From positions 310,001 through 374,000 of the forward strand of contig NZ_SHMH01000006.1 in NCBI RefSeq assembly GCF_004283755.1: a stretch of 64,000 nucleotides of DNA, written 5' to 3'. Every line of letters starts with the position of its first letter. Position 1 is the stretch's first letter. Of the stretch, positions 16,119 to 24,875 are shown piece by piece. Below the pieces are notes generated by a model that saw nothing but the letters and a program-made list of their open reading frames with translations, was not told where the DNA came from and searched no databases. Made by a program: the position numbers and the translations under genes. Source of the stretch: Pseudoxanthomonas winnipegensis (GTDB lineage: Bacteria; Pseudomonadota; Gammaproteobacteria; Xanthomonadales; Xanthomonadaceae).

Positions 16119-18884
16119 ATGACAAGACTCGTACTGATCGACGGCTCCAGCTACCTCTACCGCGCCTTCCACGCGCTGCCGCCGCTGAGCAACGCGGCCG
16201 GCGAACCGACCGGCGCGCTGTTCGGCGTGGTCAACATGCTGCGCGCCACGCTGAAGGAGCGGCCCGAGTACGTCGCCTTCGTGGTCGATGCGCCCGGCAA
16301 GACCTTCCGCGACGACTTGTACCCCGAGTACAAGGCCAACCGCGCGGCCATGCCCGATGACCTGCGGGCGCAGGTCGAGCCGATGATGAAGATCGTCCAC
16401 GCGCTGGGCATCGACATCCTGCGCGTGGAAGGGGTGGAGGCCGATGACGTGATCGGCACCCTGGCCGTGCAGGGCTGCCGCGACGGCCTGCAGGTGACCA
16501 TCTCCACCGGCGACAAGGACTTCGCCCAGCTGGTGCGCCCGGGCGTGGAGCTGGTCAACACCATGAGCGGCAGCCGGATGGATTCGGACGCGGCGGTGAT
16601 GGACAAGTTCGGCGTGCGCGCCGACCAGATCGTCGACCTGCTCTCGCTGATGGGCGATACGGTGGACAACGTGCCCGGCGTGGAGAAGTGCGGCCCCAAG
16701 ACCGCGGCCAAGTGGCTGGCCGAGTACGGCACCCTGGACAACGTCATCGCCAACGCCGGCAGCATCAAGGGCAAGATCGGCGACAACCTGCGCGCGGCGC
16801 TGGAGCGCCTGCCGCTCAACCGCGCGCTGGTGACCATCCGCACCGACGTGCCGCTGGAAGTGGCCGCCCAGGACCTGGCGCTGCGCGAGCAGCACGTGGA
16901 CGAACTGCGTGAGCTCTACGCGCGCTACGGCTTCAACCAGGCGCTGAAGGACTTGGACGGTGGCAGCGTGTCGGTGCCGATCGCGGAAAAAGAACCTGGG
17001 AAGGCGCGCGGCACGGGTTTCAGCGCCGCGCCTGCGCCGGCTGCCGCGCCCGATCTCGATCCGGCGCTGTCGGCCGCGGGCGAATACGAGACGCTGCTGA
17101 CCACCGAGCAGCTCAATGCCTGGATCGACACCCTCAAGGCCGCCGGCCGCTTCGCCTTCGACACCGAGACCGACAGCCTGGACCCGATGCAGGCCAACCT
17201 GATCGGCCTGAGCTTCGCCGCCGAAGTGGGCAAGGCCGCCTACCTGCCGTTGGGCCACGACTATCCGGGTGCGCCGGCGCAGCTGCCGCGCCAGGATGCG
17301 CTGGAGGCGCTGCGCCCGCTGCTGACCGATGCGGACGTGGAGAAGATCGGCCAGCACGGCAAGTACGATCTGCATGTCATGCGCCGTCACGGCGTGGAAG
17401 TGGCCGGCTACACCCAGGACACGCTGCTGGAGAGCTTCGTGCTCAATTCCGGCAGCGCCCGCCACGACATGGACAGCCTGGCCAAGCGCTACCTGGGCTA
17501 CGACACGGTCAAGTACGAGGACGTGTGCGGCAAGGGCGCCAAGCAGATCCCGTTCTCGCAGGTGTCCCTGGAGGACGCCACCCGCTATGCGGCCGAGGAC
17601 GCGGACATCACCCTGCGCCTGCACCAGGTGCTGTCGCCGAAGCTGGCCGCCGAGCCGGCGCTGGATTCGGTCTATCGCCACATCGAGATCCCGCTGGTGC
17701 CGGTGCTGGCGCGGATCGAGGCCAACGGCGTGCGCGTGGATGCCGACGAGCTGCGCCGCCAGAGCGCCGACCTGTCCAAACGCATGCTCGCCGCCCAGCA
17801 GAAGGCGACCGAACTGGCCGGGCGCAGCTTCAACCTGGATTCGCCCAAGCAGCTGCAGGCGCTGCTGTTCGACGAGCTGGGCCTGCCGGCGGTGGTCAAG
17901 ACGCCCAAGGGCCAGCCCTCGACCAACGAGGAGGCCCTGGAGGCCATCGCCGAGGCGCACGAGCTGCCGCGCGTGATCCTGGAATACCGCGGCCTGGCCA
18001 AGCTGCGCAGCACCTACACCGACAAGCTGCCGGAGATGATCCATCCGCAGACCGGCCGCGTGCACACCAGCTACCACCAGGCCGGCGCGGCGACCGGGCG
18101 CCTGTCCTCGTCCGATCCGAACCTGCAGAACATCCCGATCCGCACCGAGGACGGCCGCCGCATCCGCCGCGCCTTCGTCGCCCCGCCCGGGCGCAAACTG
18201 GTGGCCTGCGACTACTCGCAGATCGAGCTGCGGATCATGGCCCACCTGTCCGGCGACCCCGGCCTGGTCGGCGCGTTCGAATCCGGCGCCGACGTGCACC
18301 GCGCCACCGCGGCCGAGGTCTTCGGCCGCAGCATCGACCAGGTCACGCCCAACGAGCGCCGCGCCGCCAAGGCGATCAACTTCGGCCTGATGTACGGCAT
18401 GAGCGCCTTCGGCCTGGCGCGTCAGCTGGGCATCGGCCGCGGCGAGGCGCAGGACTACATCGCCCTGTACTTCAGCCGCTATCCGGGCGTGCGCGACTAC
18501 ATGGAGGCCACCCGCCAGCAGGCGCGCGAGCAGGGCTATGTCGAGACCGTGTTCGGCCGCCGCCTGTATCTGGACTACATCAACGCCGGCAGCCAGGGCC
18601 AGCGCGCCGGCGCCGAGCGCGCGGCGATCAATGCGCCGATGCAGGGCACCGCGGCGGACATCATCAAGCGCGCGATGGTCAGGGTGGACGCGTGGCTCGC
18701 CGACCATCGCGAGCGCGCCATGATGATCCTGCAGGTGCACGACGAACTGGTGTTCGAGGCCGAGGCCGACTTCGTCGAGACCCTCGCCGCGCAGGCGCGC
18801 AGCCTGATGGCGGGCGCGGCGACCTTGGCCGTGCCGCTGGAAGTCGATTGTGGCGTCGGCGACAACTGGGACGAGGCGCACTGA
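16119..18884 (+). CDS. polA: DNA polymerase I
   Basis: 921 residues, the usual length. An N-terminal 5'-3' exonuclease domain runs from residue 1 to about 290 (LIDGSSYLYRAFHALPPL near the start). A 3'-5' exonuclease domain (about 325-515) has an intact acidic pair in FAFDTETDSLDP, so proofreading is likely active. The polymerase domain carries motif A (DYSQIELRIMAHLSGD), motif B (RRAAKAINFGLMYGM) and motif C (QVHDELVFE). It fills gaps in Okazaki fragment processing and repair. It is divergent from the DUF2782 gene and followed by an sRNA gene. Confidence 0.98.
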   Translation: MTRLVLIDGSSYLYRAFHALPPLSNAAGEPTGALFGVVNMLRATLKERPEYVAFVVDAPGKTFRDDLYPEYKANRAAMPDDLRAQVEPMMKIVHALGIDILRVEGVEADDVIGTLAVQGCRDGLQVTISTGDKDFAQLVRPGVELVNTMSGSRMDSDAAVMDKFGVRADQIVDLLSLMGDTVDNVPGVEKCGPKTAAKWLAEYGTLDNVIANAGSIKGKIGDNLRAALERLPLNRALVTIRTDVPLEVAAQDLALREQHVDELRELYARYGFNQALKDLDGGSVSVPIAEKEPGKARGTGFSAAPAPAAAPDLDPALSAAGEYETLLTTEQLNAWIDTLKAAGRFAFDTETDSLDPMQANLIGLSFAAEVGKAAYLPLGHDYPGAPAQLPRQDALEALRPLLTDADVEKIGQHGKYDLHVMRRHGVEVAGYTQDTLLESFVLNSGSARHDMDSLAKRYLGYDTVKYEDVCGKGAKQIPFSQVSLEDATRYAAEDADITLRLHQVLSPKLAAEPALDSVYRHIEIPLVPVLARIEANGVRVDADELRRQSADLSKRMLAAQQKATELAGRSFNLDSPKQLQALLFDELGLPAVVKTPKGQPSTNEEALEAIAEAHELPRVILEYRGLAKLRSTYTDKLPEMIHPQTGRVHTSYHQAGAATGRLSSSDPNLQNIPIRTEDGRRIRRAFVAPPGRKLVACDYSQIELRIMAHLSGDPGLVGAFESGADVHRATAAEVFGRSIDQVTPNERRAAKAINFGLMYGMSAFGLARQLGIGRGEAQDYIALYFSRYPGVRDYMEATRQQAREQGYVETVFGRRLYLDYINAGSQGQRAGAERAAINAPMQGTAADIIKRAMVRVDAWLADHRERAMMILQVHDELVFEAEADFVETLAAQARSLMAGAATLAVPLEVDCGVGDNWDEAH

Positions 18885-19149
18885 TTGGCTGTGCGGGTGT
18901 GTTGCGAAGTGGACGTTGGCGCGTATAGCGCCTTTGTGTCAGGCGGCGCAATAAAACCCGCAGTTCAGGCCGCCAGCACGGCGTTGCGGCCTACGCGATG
19001 CTGGCGAAACAGCCAGTTACATCGACATTTTCGAGATAACGAGAAATTAATTTCAGAACTGACCAGTTTATGATCTGAATATCCCCTAAATTCAACGGGT
19101 TTTTAACCGGATCCTTCACGATCTATCCATGTTGGGAGTGCTTTCATAG

Positions 19150-19280
19150 CCCTCGACAGATGCAAGGTCTGTCGCGGATCGCCCCCCATCCCCTGGGGCC
19201 GATCTCTGGTACGAAGAGCCCCTCCCCAGGCTCCCGTACCCTGGCCCCGCCGAGCCCCCCCTGCTCCGCGGGGCTTTTTT
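19150..19280 (+). ncRNA. sX13-like small RNA with C-rich loops
   Basis: A string of hairpins ending in a terminator. Stem GACAGA/TCTGTC lies at 19155-19173. A GATCGCCCC/GGGGCCGATC stem follows around 19177-19207. Then a GGTACG...CGTACC stem encloses a CCTCCCC loop around 19208-19240, and the terminator stem follows at 19253-19280. Runs of four or more C in loops, a size near 115-130 nt and the position just after polA are what I recall of Xanthomonas sX13, an Hfq-independent regulator of virulence genes that acts through C-rich loops. The exact 5' end is a guess. Identity rests on structure and context, not on an alignment. Confidence 0.62.
19253..19280 (+). terminator. Rho-independent terminator of the sRNA
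   Basis: Stem AGCCCC.../GGGGCT followed directly by a run of six T (19275-19280). It ends the C-rich sRNA. Confidence 0.8.
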
Positions 19281-19485
19281 ATGCCCGATCGCCGGCGTGC
19301 GGTCGCACCAACCCGCCGTCGCCACGCGCGCCTGCCCGAAATGCCTGCTTCGCCAACCCGCCTCGACCTCCTCGGACGCGGCTCCTCGGCTCGGTCAGCC
19401 CTCGACGGTGGACTCGCCGCCGCGGACCATCCCTGGCCCGCTCGCCGCTCGCCGCTCGCCTGCCCGGGCCGACGCTCTGCGGCGA

Positions 19486-19660
19486 ATGGATCAGGACTTC
19501 TTACGGCACGAAGGCATCCAGCAAGCGCTTTGCCCCCTCCCTTTCGCCGCAGGCGAAGGGGAGGGCCGGGGTGCTCTTGCTTCGGCGGCTTGCCCGGTAA
19601 AGCCCCGACCCCTCCCCATCCCTCCCCTGCGCTGCGCGCAAGGGCGGGGGCTCAAGCCAA
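19486..19660. repeat. Composite palindromic repeat, inverted copy of 60415-60576
   Basis: Starts with ATCAGGACTTCTT, then a CTCCCTTTCGCC/GGCGAAGGGGAGG palindrome, a linker containing CGGCGGCTTGCCCGGTAAAG, and a CCTCCCCTGCGC/GCGCAAGGGCGG palindrome. Read on the other strand, 60415-60576 shows the same order of parts with similar sequence. This makes it one dispersed element of roughly 170 bases in two orientations. Confidence 0.7.
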
Positions 19661-19834
19661 AGCCCTGTGACCTGACGCGCTGCCCTTACGGAGTCGAAAC
19701 GCCTTCCTGCCCGCAAGCCCAAAGACCTGACCGGCGCGACAGGTTTTCGGCGACACTTCGCGCCTTCCGGTTGAGCCGCTTCGTGGTGTGGTGCGCATGT
19801 CGCCGTTCCCTTCTCGTCTGCTGTCCCGTCCGTC

Positions 19835-20524
19835 ATGCGCGTCCTGATCGTCGAGGACGATGCGGCCATCGCCGAGGCCGTGGTCTCGGCCATGCGCCAG
19901 CAGGGGCATGCGGTGGATCATCTGGCCGATGGTTCCCGTGCCGATCTGGCGCTGCGCGACACCGAGTACCAGCTGCTGGTGCTGGACCTGGGCCTGCTGG
20001 GGCCCATGGATGGCGTGCAGGTGCTGCAGCGCCTGCGTGCCCGCGCGGCGACCACCGCAGTGCTGGTGATCACCGCACGCGAAGGGCTGGAGGATCGCGT
20101 ACAGGTGCTGGACCTGGGCGCCGACGACTACCTGGTCAAACCCTTCGCCCTGAAGGAGTTCGAGGCACGGGTGCGTTCGCTGCTGCGGCGCATGGTCAGC
20201 CAGGGCGCGCCCGAACTGCGCCTGGGCCAGCTGCGCCTGGACCTGGCCGGCCACCGCGCCTGGATCGGCGAAGACCCGCTGGAGCTGACCGCCCGCGAGT
20301 TCGGCCTGCTCGGCGCACTGGCCACGCGTACCGGCCGCGTCGCCAGCCGCGCCCAGCTGGTCGAGGTGCTGTGCGGCTGGGATGCGGACATCAGCGACAA
20401 CGGCCTGGACATCGCCATGTACCGCCTGCGCCGCAAGCTGCAGGGCAGCGGTGTGGGCGTGCGCACCATCCGCGGCCTGGGCTATCTGCTGCAGGAGCAA
20501 CAGGACACAGGCGATGACGCCTAG
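19835..20524 (+). CDS. OmpR-family response regulator
   Basis: 229 residues. The receiver domain has acidic residues D8/D9, phosphoacceptor Asp51 (LVLDLGLLG), T80 and K102 (LVKPF). A winged-helix DNA-binding domain (about 125-225) ends in RTIRGLGYLL. The layout and partner kinase resemble QseB/TctD-type systems. It is followed 17 bases later by its histidine kinase gene. Phosphorylation signal and target genes cannot be told from here; a target near the pair is possible. Confidence 0.93.
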   Translation: MRVLIVEDDAAIAEAVVSAMRQQGHAVDHLADGSRADLALRDTEYQLLVLDLGLLGPMDGVQVLQRLRARAATTAVLVITAREGLEDRVQVLDLGADDYLVKPFALKEFEARVRSLLRRMVSQGAPELRLGQLRLDLAGHRAWIGEDPLELTAREFGLLGALATRTGRVASRAQLVEVLCGWDADISDNGLDIAMYRLRRKLQGSGVGVRTIRGLGYLLQEQQDTGDDA

Positions 20525-20541
20525 GGCCTGCAGGGGGACCG

Positions 20542-21966
20542 ATGGCCGGCCCTAGCCCGCACCCCAGCCTGCGCCGGCGGCTGGTGCTGTGGCTGGCGGT
20601 GCCCATGCTGGTGCTGCTGGCGCTCGATGCCGGGCTGACCTATCGCGTGGCGCTGCATTACGCCAACCGCGCGCACGACAGCAGCCTGGCCGACGACGCG
20701 GTCACCCTGGCCGAGCTGCTGCGGCGCGAGCCGCAGTCGCACGCGCTGTCCCAGCAGGCGCAGTTCCTGCTGCGCTACGACCCGAACGGGCCCAACTACT
20801 TCGCCGTGATCAGCCGGCGCCACGGCCTGCTCTACGGCGACAGCGGCCTGGGCAACACGCGGATGCCGGTGCCGGGGACCAAGCCGGTGCTCTACAAGGG
20901 CTTCCACGACGAGCACCATCTGCGCATGGCGACCGTCGGCCTGGCCTCGCCGTACGAGGCCGGCGACACGCTGGGGGTGACGGTCGCCGAGACCCTGCGC
21001 GAGCGCCACCGCAGCGCCCGCGACGTGCTGCTGATGACCCTGCCGCTGCAGGCCGGCCTGATCGCCGTGGTGCTGGTGCTGGTCTGGGTCGGCGTGGACC
21101 GCGGGCTTGGCCTGCTGGCGCCGCTGACCCGGCGCCTGGCCGAGCGTGAGCAGGCGCTGGCGCCGGTGACCGAGCCCGACGTGCCGCGCGAGATCCTGCC
21201 GCTGACCCGCGCGCTGGACGCGCTGTTCGTGCGCGTGCGCGGCGCGATCTCCCTGCAGGAACGCTTCATCACCGACGCCGCCCACCAGCTGCGCACGCCG
21301 CTGGCGGGCCTGCAGCTGCATGCCGAACGGGCGATGACGGCGCAGGATCCGGCCCAGCTGCAGCAGTCGCTGGCCCACATCCTGGCGCAGACCGCGCGTG
21401 CGGCGCGGGCCTCCAACCAGCTGCTGGCGCTGAGCCGCGCGCAGGCGCCGCATCCGCGCGAGGAGATGCATGAGCCGCTGGCCCTGGACCGGCTGGTGCC
21501 GCGCGCGGTGGCCGCGCGCGTGCCCGAGGCGCTCGATGCCGGGCTGGACCTGGGCTACCAGCCCCCGGAGACGCCAGTGCCTGCGATCGTCGGCGAAGCG
21601 CGCGGGGTGCAGGAACTGCTCGACAACCTGATCGACAACGCCCTGCGCTATGCCGGCAAGGGTCGCAGCATCACCGTCGGCCTCTCGGCCGAGCAGGCGC
21701 GGGTGATCCTGAGCGTGGAAGACGATGGCCCGGGCGTGCCCGACGCGCTGCGCGCGCGGCTGGGCGAGCGCTTCTTCCGCGTGCCCGGCACCGGCGGCGA
21801 GGGCACAGGCCTGGGGCTGGCGATCGTGCAGGGCATCGCCAGCCACCACCAGGCCGAGGTGGCGTTCCTGCGCGGCGCGCAGGGTGGGCTGCGGGTGGAG
21901 GTGCGCTTCCCCGCAGCGGCGCGGCCGGAGACGGCGGCCGACCTGGGCAAGCACAACCTGGCGTAA
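20542..21966 (+). CDS. Sensor histidine kinase (QseC/TctE-like)
   Basis: 474 residues. Membrane segments lie at about 12-35 and 162-185 and enclose a periplasmic sensor region of about 125 residues (TctE N-terminal type). The H box is DAAHQLRTPLAG with His248, the N box LIDNALRY, and the G boxes VEDDGPGVP and GTGLGLAIVQGIA. All catalytic parts are intact. It is in an operon with the response regulator just upstream; the periplasmic ligand is unknown. Confidence 0.93.
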   Translation: MAGPSPHPSLRRRLVLWLAVPMLVLLALDAGLTYRVALHYANRAHDSSLADDAVTLAELLRREPQSHALSQQAQFLLRYDPNGPNYFAVISRRHGLLYGDSGLGNTRMPVPGTKPVLYKGFHDEHHLRMATVGLASPYEAGDTLGVTVAETLRERHRSARDVLLMTLPLQAGLIAVVLVLVWVGVDRGLGLLAPLTRRLAEREQALAPVTEPDVPREILPLTRALDALFVRVRGAISLQERFITDAAHQLRTPLAGLQLHAERAMTAQDPAQLQQSLAHILAQTARAARASNQLLALSRAQAPHPREEMHEPLALDRLVPRAVAARVPEALDAGLDLGYQPPETPVPAIVGEARGVQELLDNLIDNALRYAGKGRSITVGLSAEQARVILSVEDDGPGVPDALRARLGERFFRVPGTGGEGTGLGLAIVQGIASHHQAEVAFLRGAQGGLRVEVRFPAAARPETAADLGKHNLA

Positions 21967-22048
21967 ACCCCGCCGCCGCCCCGGCGCGGACGAAAGCCAG
22001 CGGAAAACCTCGCGTGACACCCTGCCGGCCTCTTCAGTGAGGTGGCAC

Positions 22049-22915
22049 GTGATCCGTTCAAGCGAATTCTTCTTCGAAGGTGGCCGCAACGGCGTGCTGC
22101 TGATCCATGGCCTGACCGGCACGCCGGCCGAGATGCGCCGGGTCGGCACCGGCCTGCACCGCGCCGGCTTCACCGTGCACGGCGTGCAGCTGGCCGGCCA
22201 CTGCGGCGACCTGGACGACCTGATGGCCACCGGCTGGCGAGACTGGTATGCCAGCGTCGAGCAGGCCGCGGACGCCATGGCGACGAAGGTGGACCGGATC
22301 TTCGTGGCCGGCCTGTCGATGGGCGCGCTGCTGTCGCTGGAGCTGGCCAGCCAGCGCCCCGAGCTGGTGTCGGGCGTCGGCGTGTACGGCGCGACCTTCG
22401 TCTACGACGGCTGGAACATCCCGTGGACGCGTCACCTGTCCTTCCTTCTGCCGCTGTTCAAGGCCACCGGTATCGGTCGCGACCGCATGTTCATGGAGGA
22501 GCCGCCGTTCGGCCTGCGCGACGAGCGCCTGCGCGCGCAGATCAGCGCGGCGATGCAGGGCGCGGACAGCAGCGTGGCCGGGCTGCCGGGCAACCCCTGG
22601 CATTCGCTGGCCGAGCTGCGCGCGCTGGCGGCGCGGGTGCGCCGGCATCTGCCCCAGGTCACCGCGCCCTGCCTGGTGGCGCATGCCACCGAGGACGACG
22701 TGGCCAGCCTGCGCAATGCGCAGTGGGTGCTGGACGGCGTGTCCGGGCCGACCGAGTTCCTGCCGATGCACGAGAGCTATCACATGCTGACCCTGGACCG
22801 GCAGCGGCGCCTGCTGACCGAGCGCACGGTGGAATTCTTCCAGCGTCTCGCGCAGCCGGAAGCGGCGCCGCGGGCGAGCGTCGATGCGCCGTACCGGTAC
22901 GAGGCGCTGGCATGA
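22049..22915 (+). CDS. Alpha/beta hydrolase (carboxylesterase/serine aminopeptidase-like)
   Basis: 288 residues from a GTG at 22049, chosen because GAGG lies about eight bases upstream and the fold begins right after. LLIHGLTGTPAEMRRVG (residues about 15-31) is the oxyanion-hole region. The nucleophile elbow is VAGLSMGALLSLELA (Ser around 93). AHATEDDV and HESYHMLTLD supply the acid and His. It resembles Est30-type carboxylesterases. It is the first gene of a four-gene, translationally coupled operon with two half transporters and a DegT aminotransferase; it may remove or transfer an acyl group on that pathway's product. Confidence 0.85.
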   Translation: MIRSSEFFFEGGRNGVLLIHGLTGTPAEMRRVGTGLHRAGFTVHGVQLAGHCGDLDDLMATGWRDWYASVEQAADAMATKVDRIFVAGLSMGALLSLELASQRPELVSGVGVYGATFVYDGWNIPWTRHLSFLLPLFKATGIGRDRMFMEEPPFGLRDERLRAQISAAMQGADSSVAGLPGNPWHSLAELRALAARVRRHLPQVTAPCLVAHATEDDVASLRNAQWVLDGVSGPTEFLPMHESYHMLTLDRQRRLLTERTVEFFQRLAQPEAAPRASVDAPYRYEALA

Positions 22916-23274
22916 GTCTGGCGGTGGCCCTGCTGTGGCTGCTGACCGTGGTGGTGGATACCGCCGGCCAGCTGGCCTTCAAGGCCGCGGCGGTCGATGG
23001 CGGTGAGGCCGCACAGACGCTGGCGCGCTGGCGGCACCGGCTGGCACGGCCGTGGCTGTGGCTGGGCATCGCCTGCTATGTCGTGGAGTTCCTGGCCTGG
23101 GCGGCGTTCCTGTCGCTGGTGCCGCTGTCGCGCGGCGTGCTGCTGGGCTCGGTCAACATCCTGGCGCTGATGCTGGCCGGGCGGCTGTTCTTCGGCGAGC
23201 GGCTGACGCCGCTGCGCGTGGCCGGCATGGGCCTGATCGGACTGGGCGTGGCGGTGGTGGGAGTGGGCGGATGA
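22912..23274 (+). CDS. SMR/EamA-like half transporter, first subunit
   Basis: 120 residues, four predicted membrane helices, with RPWLWLGIACYVVEFLAWAA and a conserved closing GLIGLGVAVVGVGG. Its size and Glu-containing second helix are like the small EamA/SMR proteins such as ArnE/ArnF, which work as pairs to flip lipid-linked sugars. It starts in an ATGA overlap with the hydrolase stop, and the next gene starts in an ATGA overlap with its own stop, so equal expression of the two halves is likely. Confidence 0.83.
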   Translation: MSLAVALLWLLTVVVDTAGQLAFKAAAVDGGEAAQTLARWRHRLARPWLWLGIACYVVEFLAWAAFLSLVPLSRGVLLGSVNILALMLAGRLFFGERLTPLRVAGMGLIGLGVAVVGVGG

Positions 23275-23669
23275 AACGGCCGTATGTGTTCGGCTTTCCG
23301 CTGCTGATGGCGTTCGACACGCTGGCGCAGCTGAGCTTCAAGCTCGCCGGCGATCACGCCCTGCCGCTGGAATGGGGCCTGCCCTGGCTGCAGCGGCTGT
23401 TCGGCCAGCCGTGGATCTATGGCGCGATCCTGGGTTACATCGGCGCCTTCTTCACCTGGATGACGCTGCTGGAGCGCGCGCCGATCGGCCCGGCCTTCGC
23501 CGCCTCGCATCTGGAAGTGGTCAGCGTGCTGCTGGTCTCGGCCTGGCTGCTGGGCGAGCCGATTACCCTGGTGCACGTGGTGGGCGCGGCGCTGATCCTG
23601 GCCGGCGTGGCCTGCCTGGCGCGTGCCGAAACCCAGACCGCCGAGATCGCCGGTGCTGCCGCGACGTGA
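23271..23669 (+). CDS. SMR/EamA-like half transporter, second subunit
   Basis: 132 residues with four predicted helices (for example WIYGAILGYIGAFFTWMTLL and ASHLEVVSVLLVSAWLLGEP). It is the probable heterodimer partner of the preceding gene, to which it is coupled by ATGA. The substrate is unknown; the DegT aminotransferase downstream suggests an amino-containing metabolite. Confidence 0.83.
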   Translation: MKRPYVFGFPLLMAFDTLAQLSFKLAGDHALPLEWGLPWLQRLFGQPWIYGAILGYIGAFFTWMTLLERAPIGPAFAASHLEVVSVLLVSAWLLGEPITLVHVVGAALILAGVACLARAETQTAEIAGAAAT

Positions 23670-24855
23670 ACTGCCGCCCACGGCGGGGCTGCCGCTGCGC
23701 TGGACCGACCTGCTGCCCGGCGATGCCGGGCTGGAAGCGCGGCTGGCGCAGCTGTTCGATCTGCCCGCGCCGCTGCTGACCTGCTCGGGCACCGCGGCGC
23801 TGGTGCTGGCCCTGCGCGCGCTGCGGCGCCTGGCGCCGACGCGCGATGAGGTCGTGGTGCCGGCCTACACCTGCCCGCTGGTGGCCATCGCGGTGCAGAC
23901 CTGCGGACTGCGTCTGCGCCTGGGCGAGCTGCGCGAAGGACACTTCGATCTCGATCCGGTCGCCCTGCGCGGCCTGTGCGGGCCGCGCACGCTGGCGGTG
24001 TTGCCCACCCACCTGGCCGGTCGCGTGGCCGATGTCGCCGACGCGGTGGACGCGGCGCGCGCCTGCGGCGCCTGGGTGATCGAGGACGCGGCCCAGGCGC
24101 TGGGCGCGCGCGTGGACGGGCGCAGCGTGGGTCTGCGGGGCGACATCGGGTTCTTCAGCCTGGCCGCGGGCAAGGGCTTGTCGCTGTACGAGGGCGGCCT
24201 GCTGGTCAGCGCCGATCCGGCGCTGCGCGCGCTGCTGGCAGAGGAGGCGGCGCGGGTGCCCTCGAGCGCAGGCTGGGAGCTGCGTCGCAGCGCCGAGCTG
24301 CTGGGCCTGGCCCTGGCCTACCGGCCGCGCGCGCTGGCCCTGGCCTATGGCCTGCCGCTGCGACGCGCGCTGGAGCGCGGCGATCCGGAAGCGGCGGTGG
24401 GCGATGTGTTCGGGCCGGAGATACCGCTGCACCGCGTCGGCGCCTGGCGGCGCATGGTCGGCGTGCATGCCAGCGCGCGGCTGCCGGCCTTCCTGCACGC
24501 CGCGCGCGATCGCGCCCTGGCCTGGAAGCAGGCCGTCGAAGCCGTGCCCGGCGTGCAGGTCTACGACGACCGCCCCGGCGAACACGGCACCTGGCCGGTG
24601 CTGTGGCTGCGCCTGCCCGACCGCGAGCGCCGCGACGCGGTGCTCGCGCGGCTGTGGACCGCCGGCCTGGGCGTGAGCCGCATGTTCATCCACGCCTTGC
24701 CCGATTACGCCTATCTGCGCGACTGCGTGCCGCAGGCCGAGGTGCCGCAGGCGCGCGCACTGGCCGCGTGCAGCCTGACCATCGGCAACGGCCCCTGGCT
24801 GGATGAGGCCGCGCGCGCGCGCATTCTCGACGTCCTGCGCCAAGGCGCGACGTAG
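23653..24855 (+). CDS. DegT/DnrJ/EryC1-family PLP aminotransferase
   Basis: 400 residues from a GTG at 23653 that overlaps the end of the second half transporter; the frame is open slightly further upstream. DegT hallmarks are CSGTAALVLALRAL (about 43-56), VIEDAAQALGARVDG (about 142-156) and the PLP-lysine segment FFSLAAGKGLSLYEGG (Lys around 175). Family members usually aminate keto-sugars, as ArnB and DesV do. The gene converges on the ureohydrolase-like gene with only 20 bases between. Confidence 0.88.
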   Translation: MLPRRELPPTAGLPLRWTDLLPGDAGLEARLAQLFDLPAPLLTCSGTAALVLALRALRRLAPTRDEVVVPAYTCPLVAIAVQTCGLRLRLGELREGHFDLDPVALRGLCGPRTLAVLPTHLAGRVADVADAVDAARACGAWVIEDAAQALGARVDGRSVGLRGDIGFFSLAAGKGLSLYEGGLLVSADPALRALLAEEAARVPSSAGWELRRSAELLGLALAYRPRALALAYGLPLRRALERGDPEAAVGDVFGPEIPLHRVGAWRRMVGVHASARLPAFLHAARDRALAWKQAVEAVPGVQVYDDRPGEHGTWPVLWLRLPDRERRDAVLARLWTAGLGVSRMFIHALPDYAYLRDCVPQAEVPQARALAACSLTIGNGPWLDEAARARILDVLRQGAT

Positions 24856-24875
24856 GCGCGGCGCGACGCGGGCTG

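Larger units (their letters stand above)
18885..19834. other. Intergenic region downstream of polA
   Basis: About 950 bases without a convincing protein gene. Bases 19010-19110 are strikingly AT-rich for this genome and may hold the promoter of the sRNA at about 19150. A composite repeat sits at 19486-19660. I see nothing recognisable in 19281-19485 or 19661-19834. Confidence 0.6.

Noticed and set aside
16017-18881. A 954-residue open frame on the minus strand opposite polA
   Set aside because: It is a shadow of high-GC codon use in polA; no domain, poor start, and it would overlap polA fully.
18885-19073. A 62-residue open frame right after polA
   Set aside because: No ribosome site or domain; the AT-rich stretch and following hairpins point to the sRNA promoter region instead.
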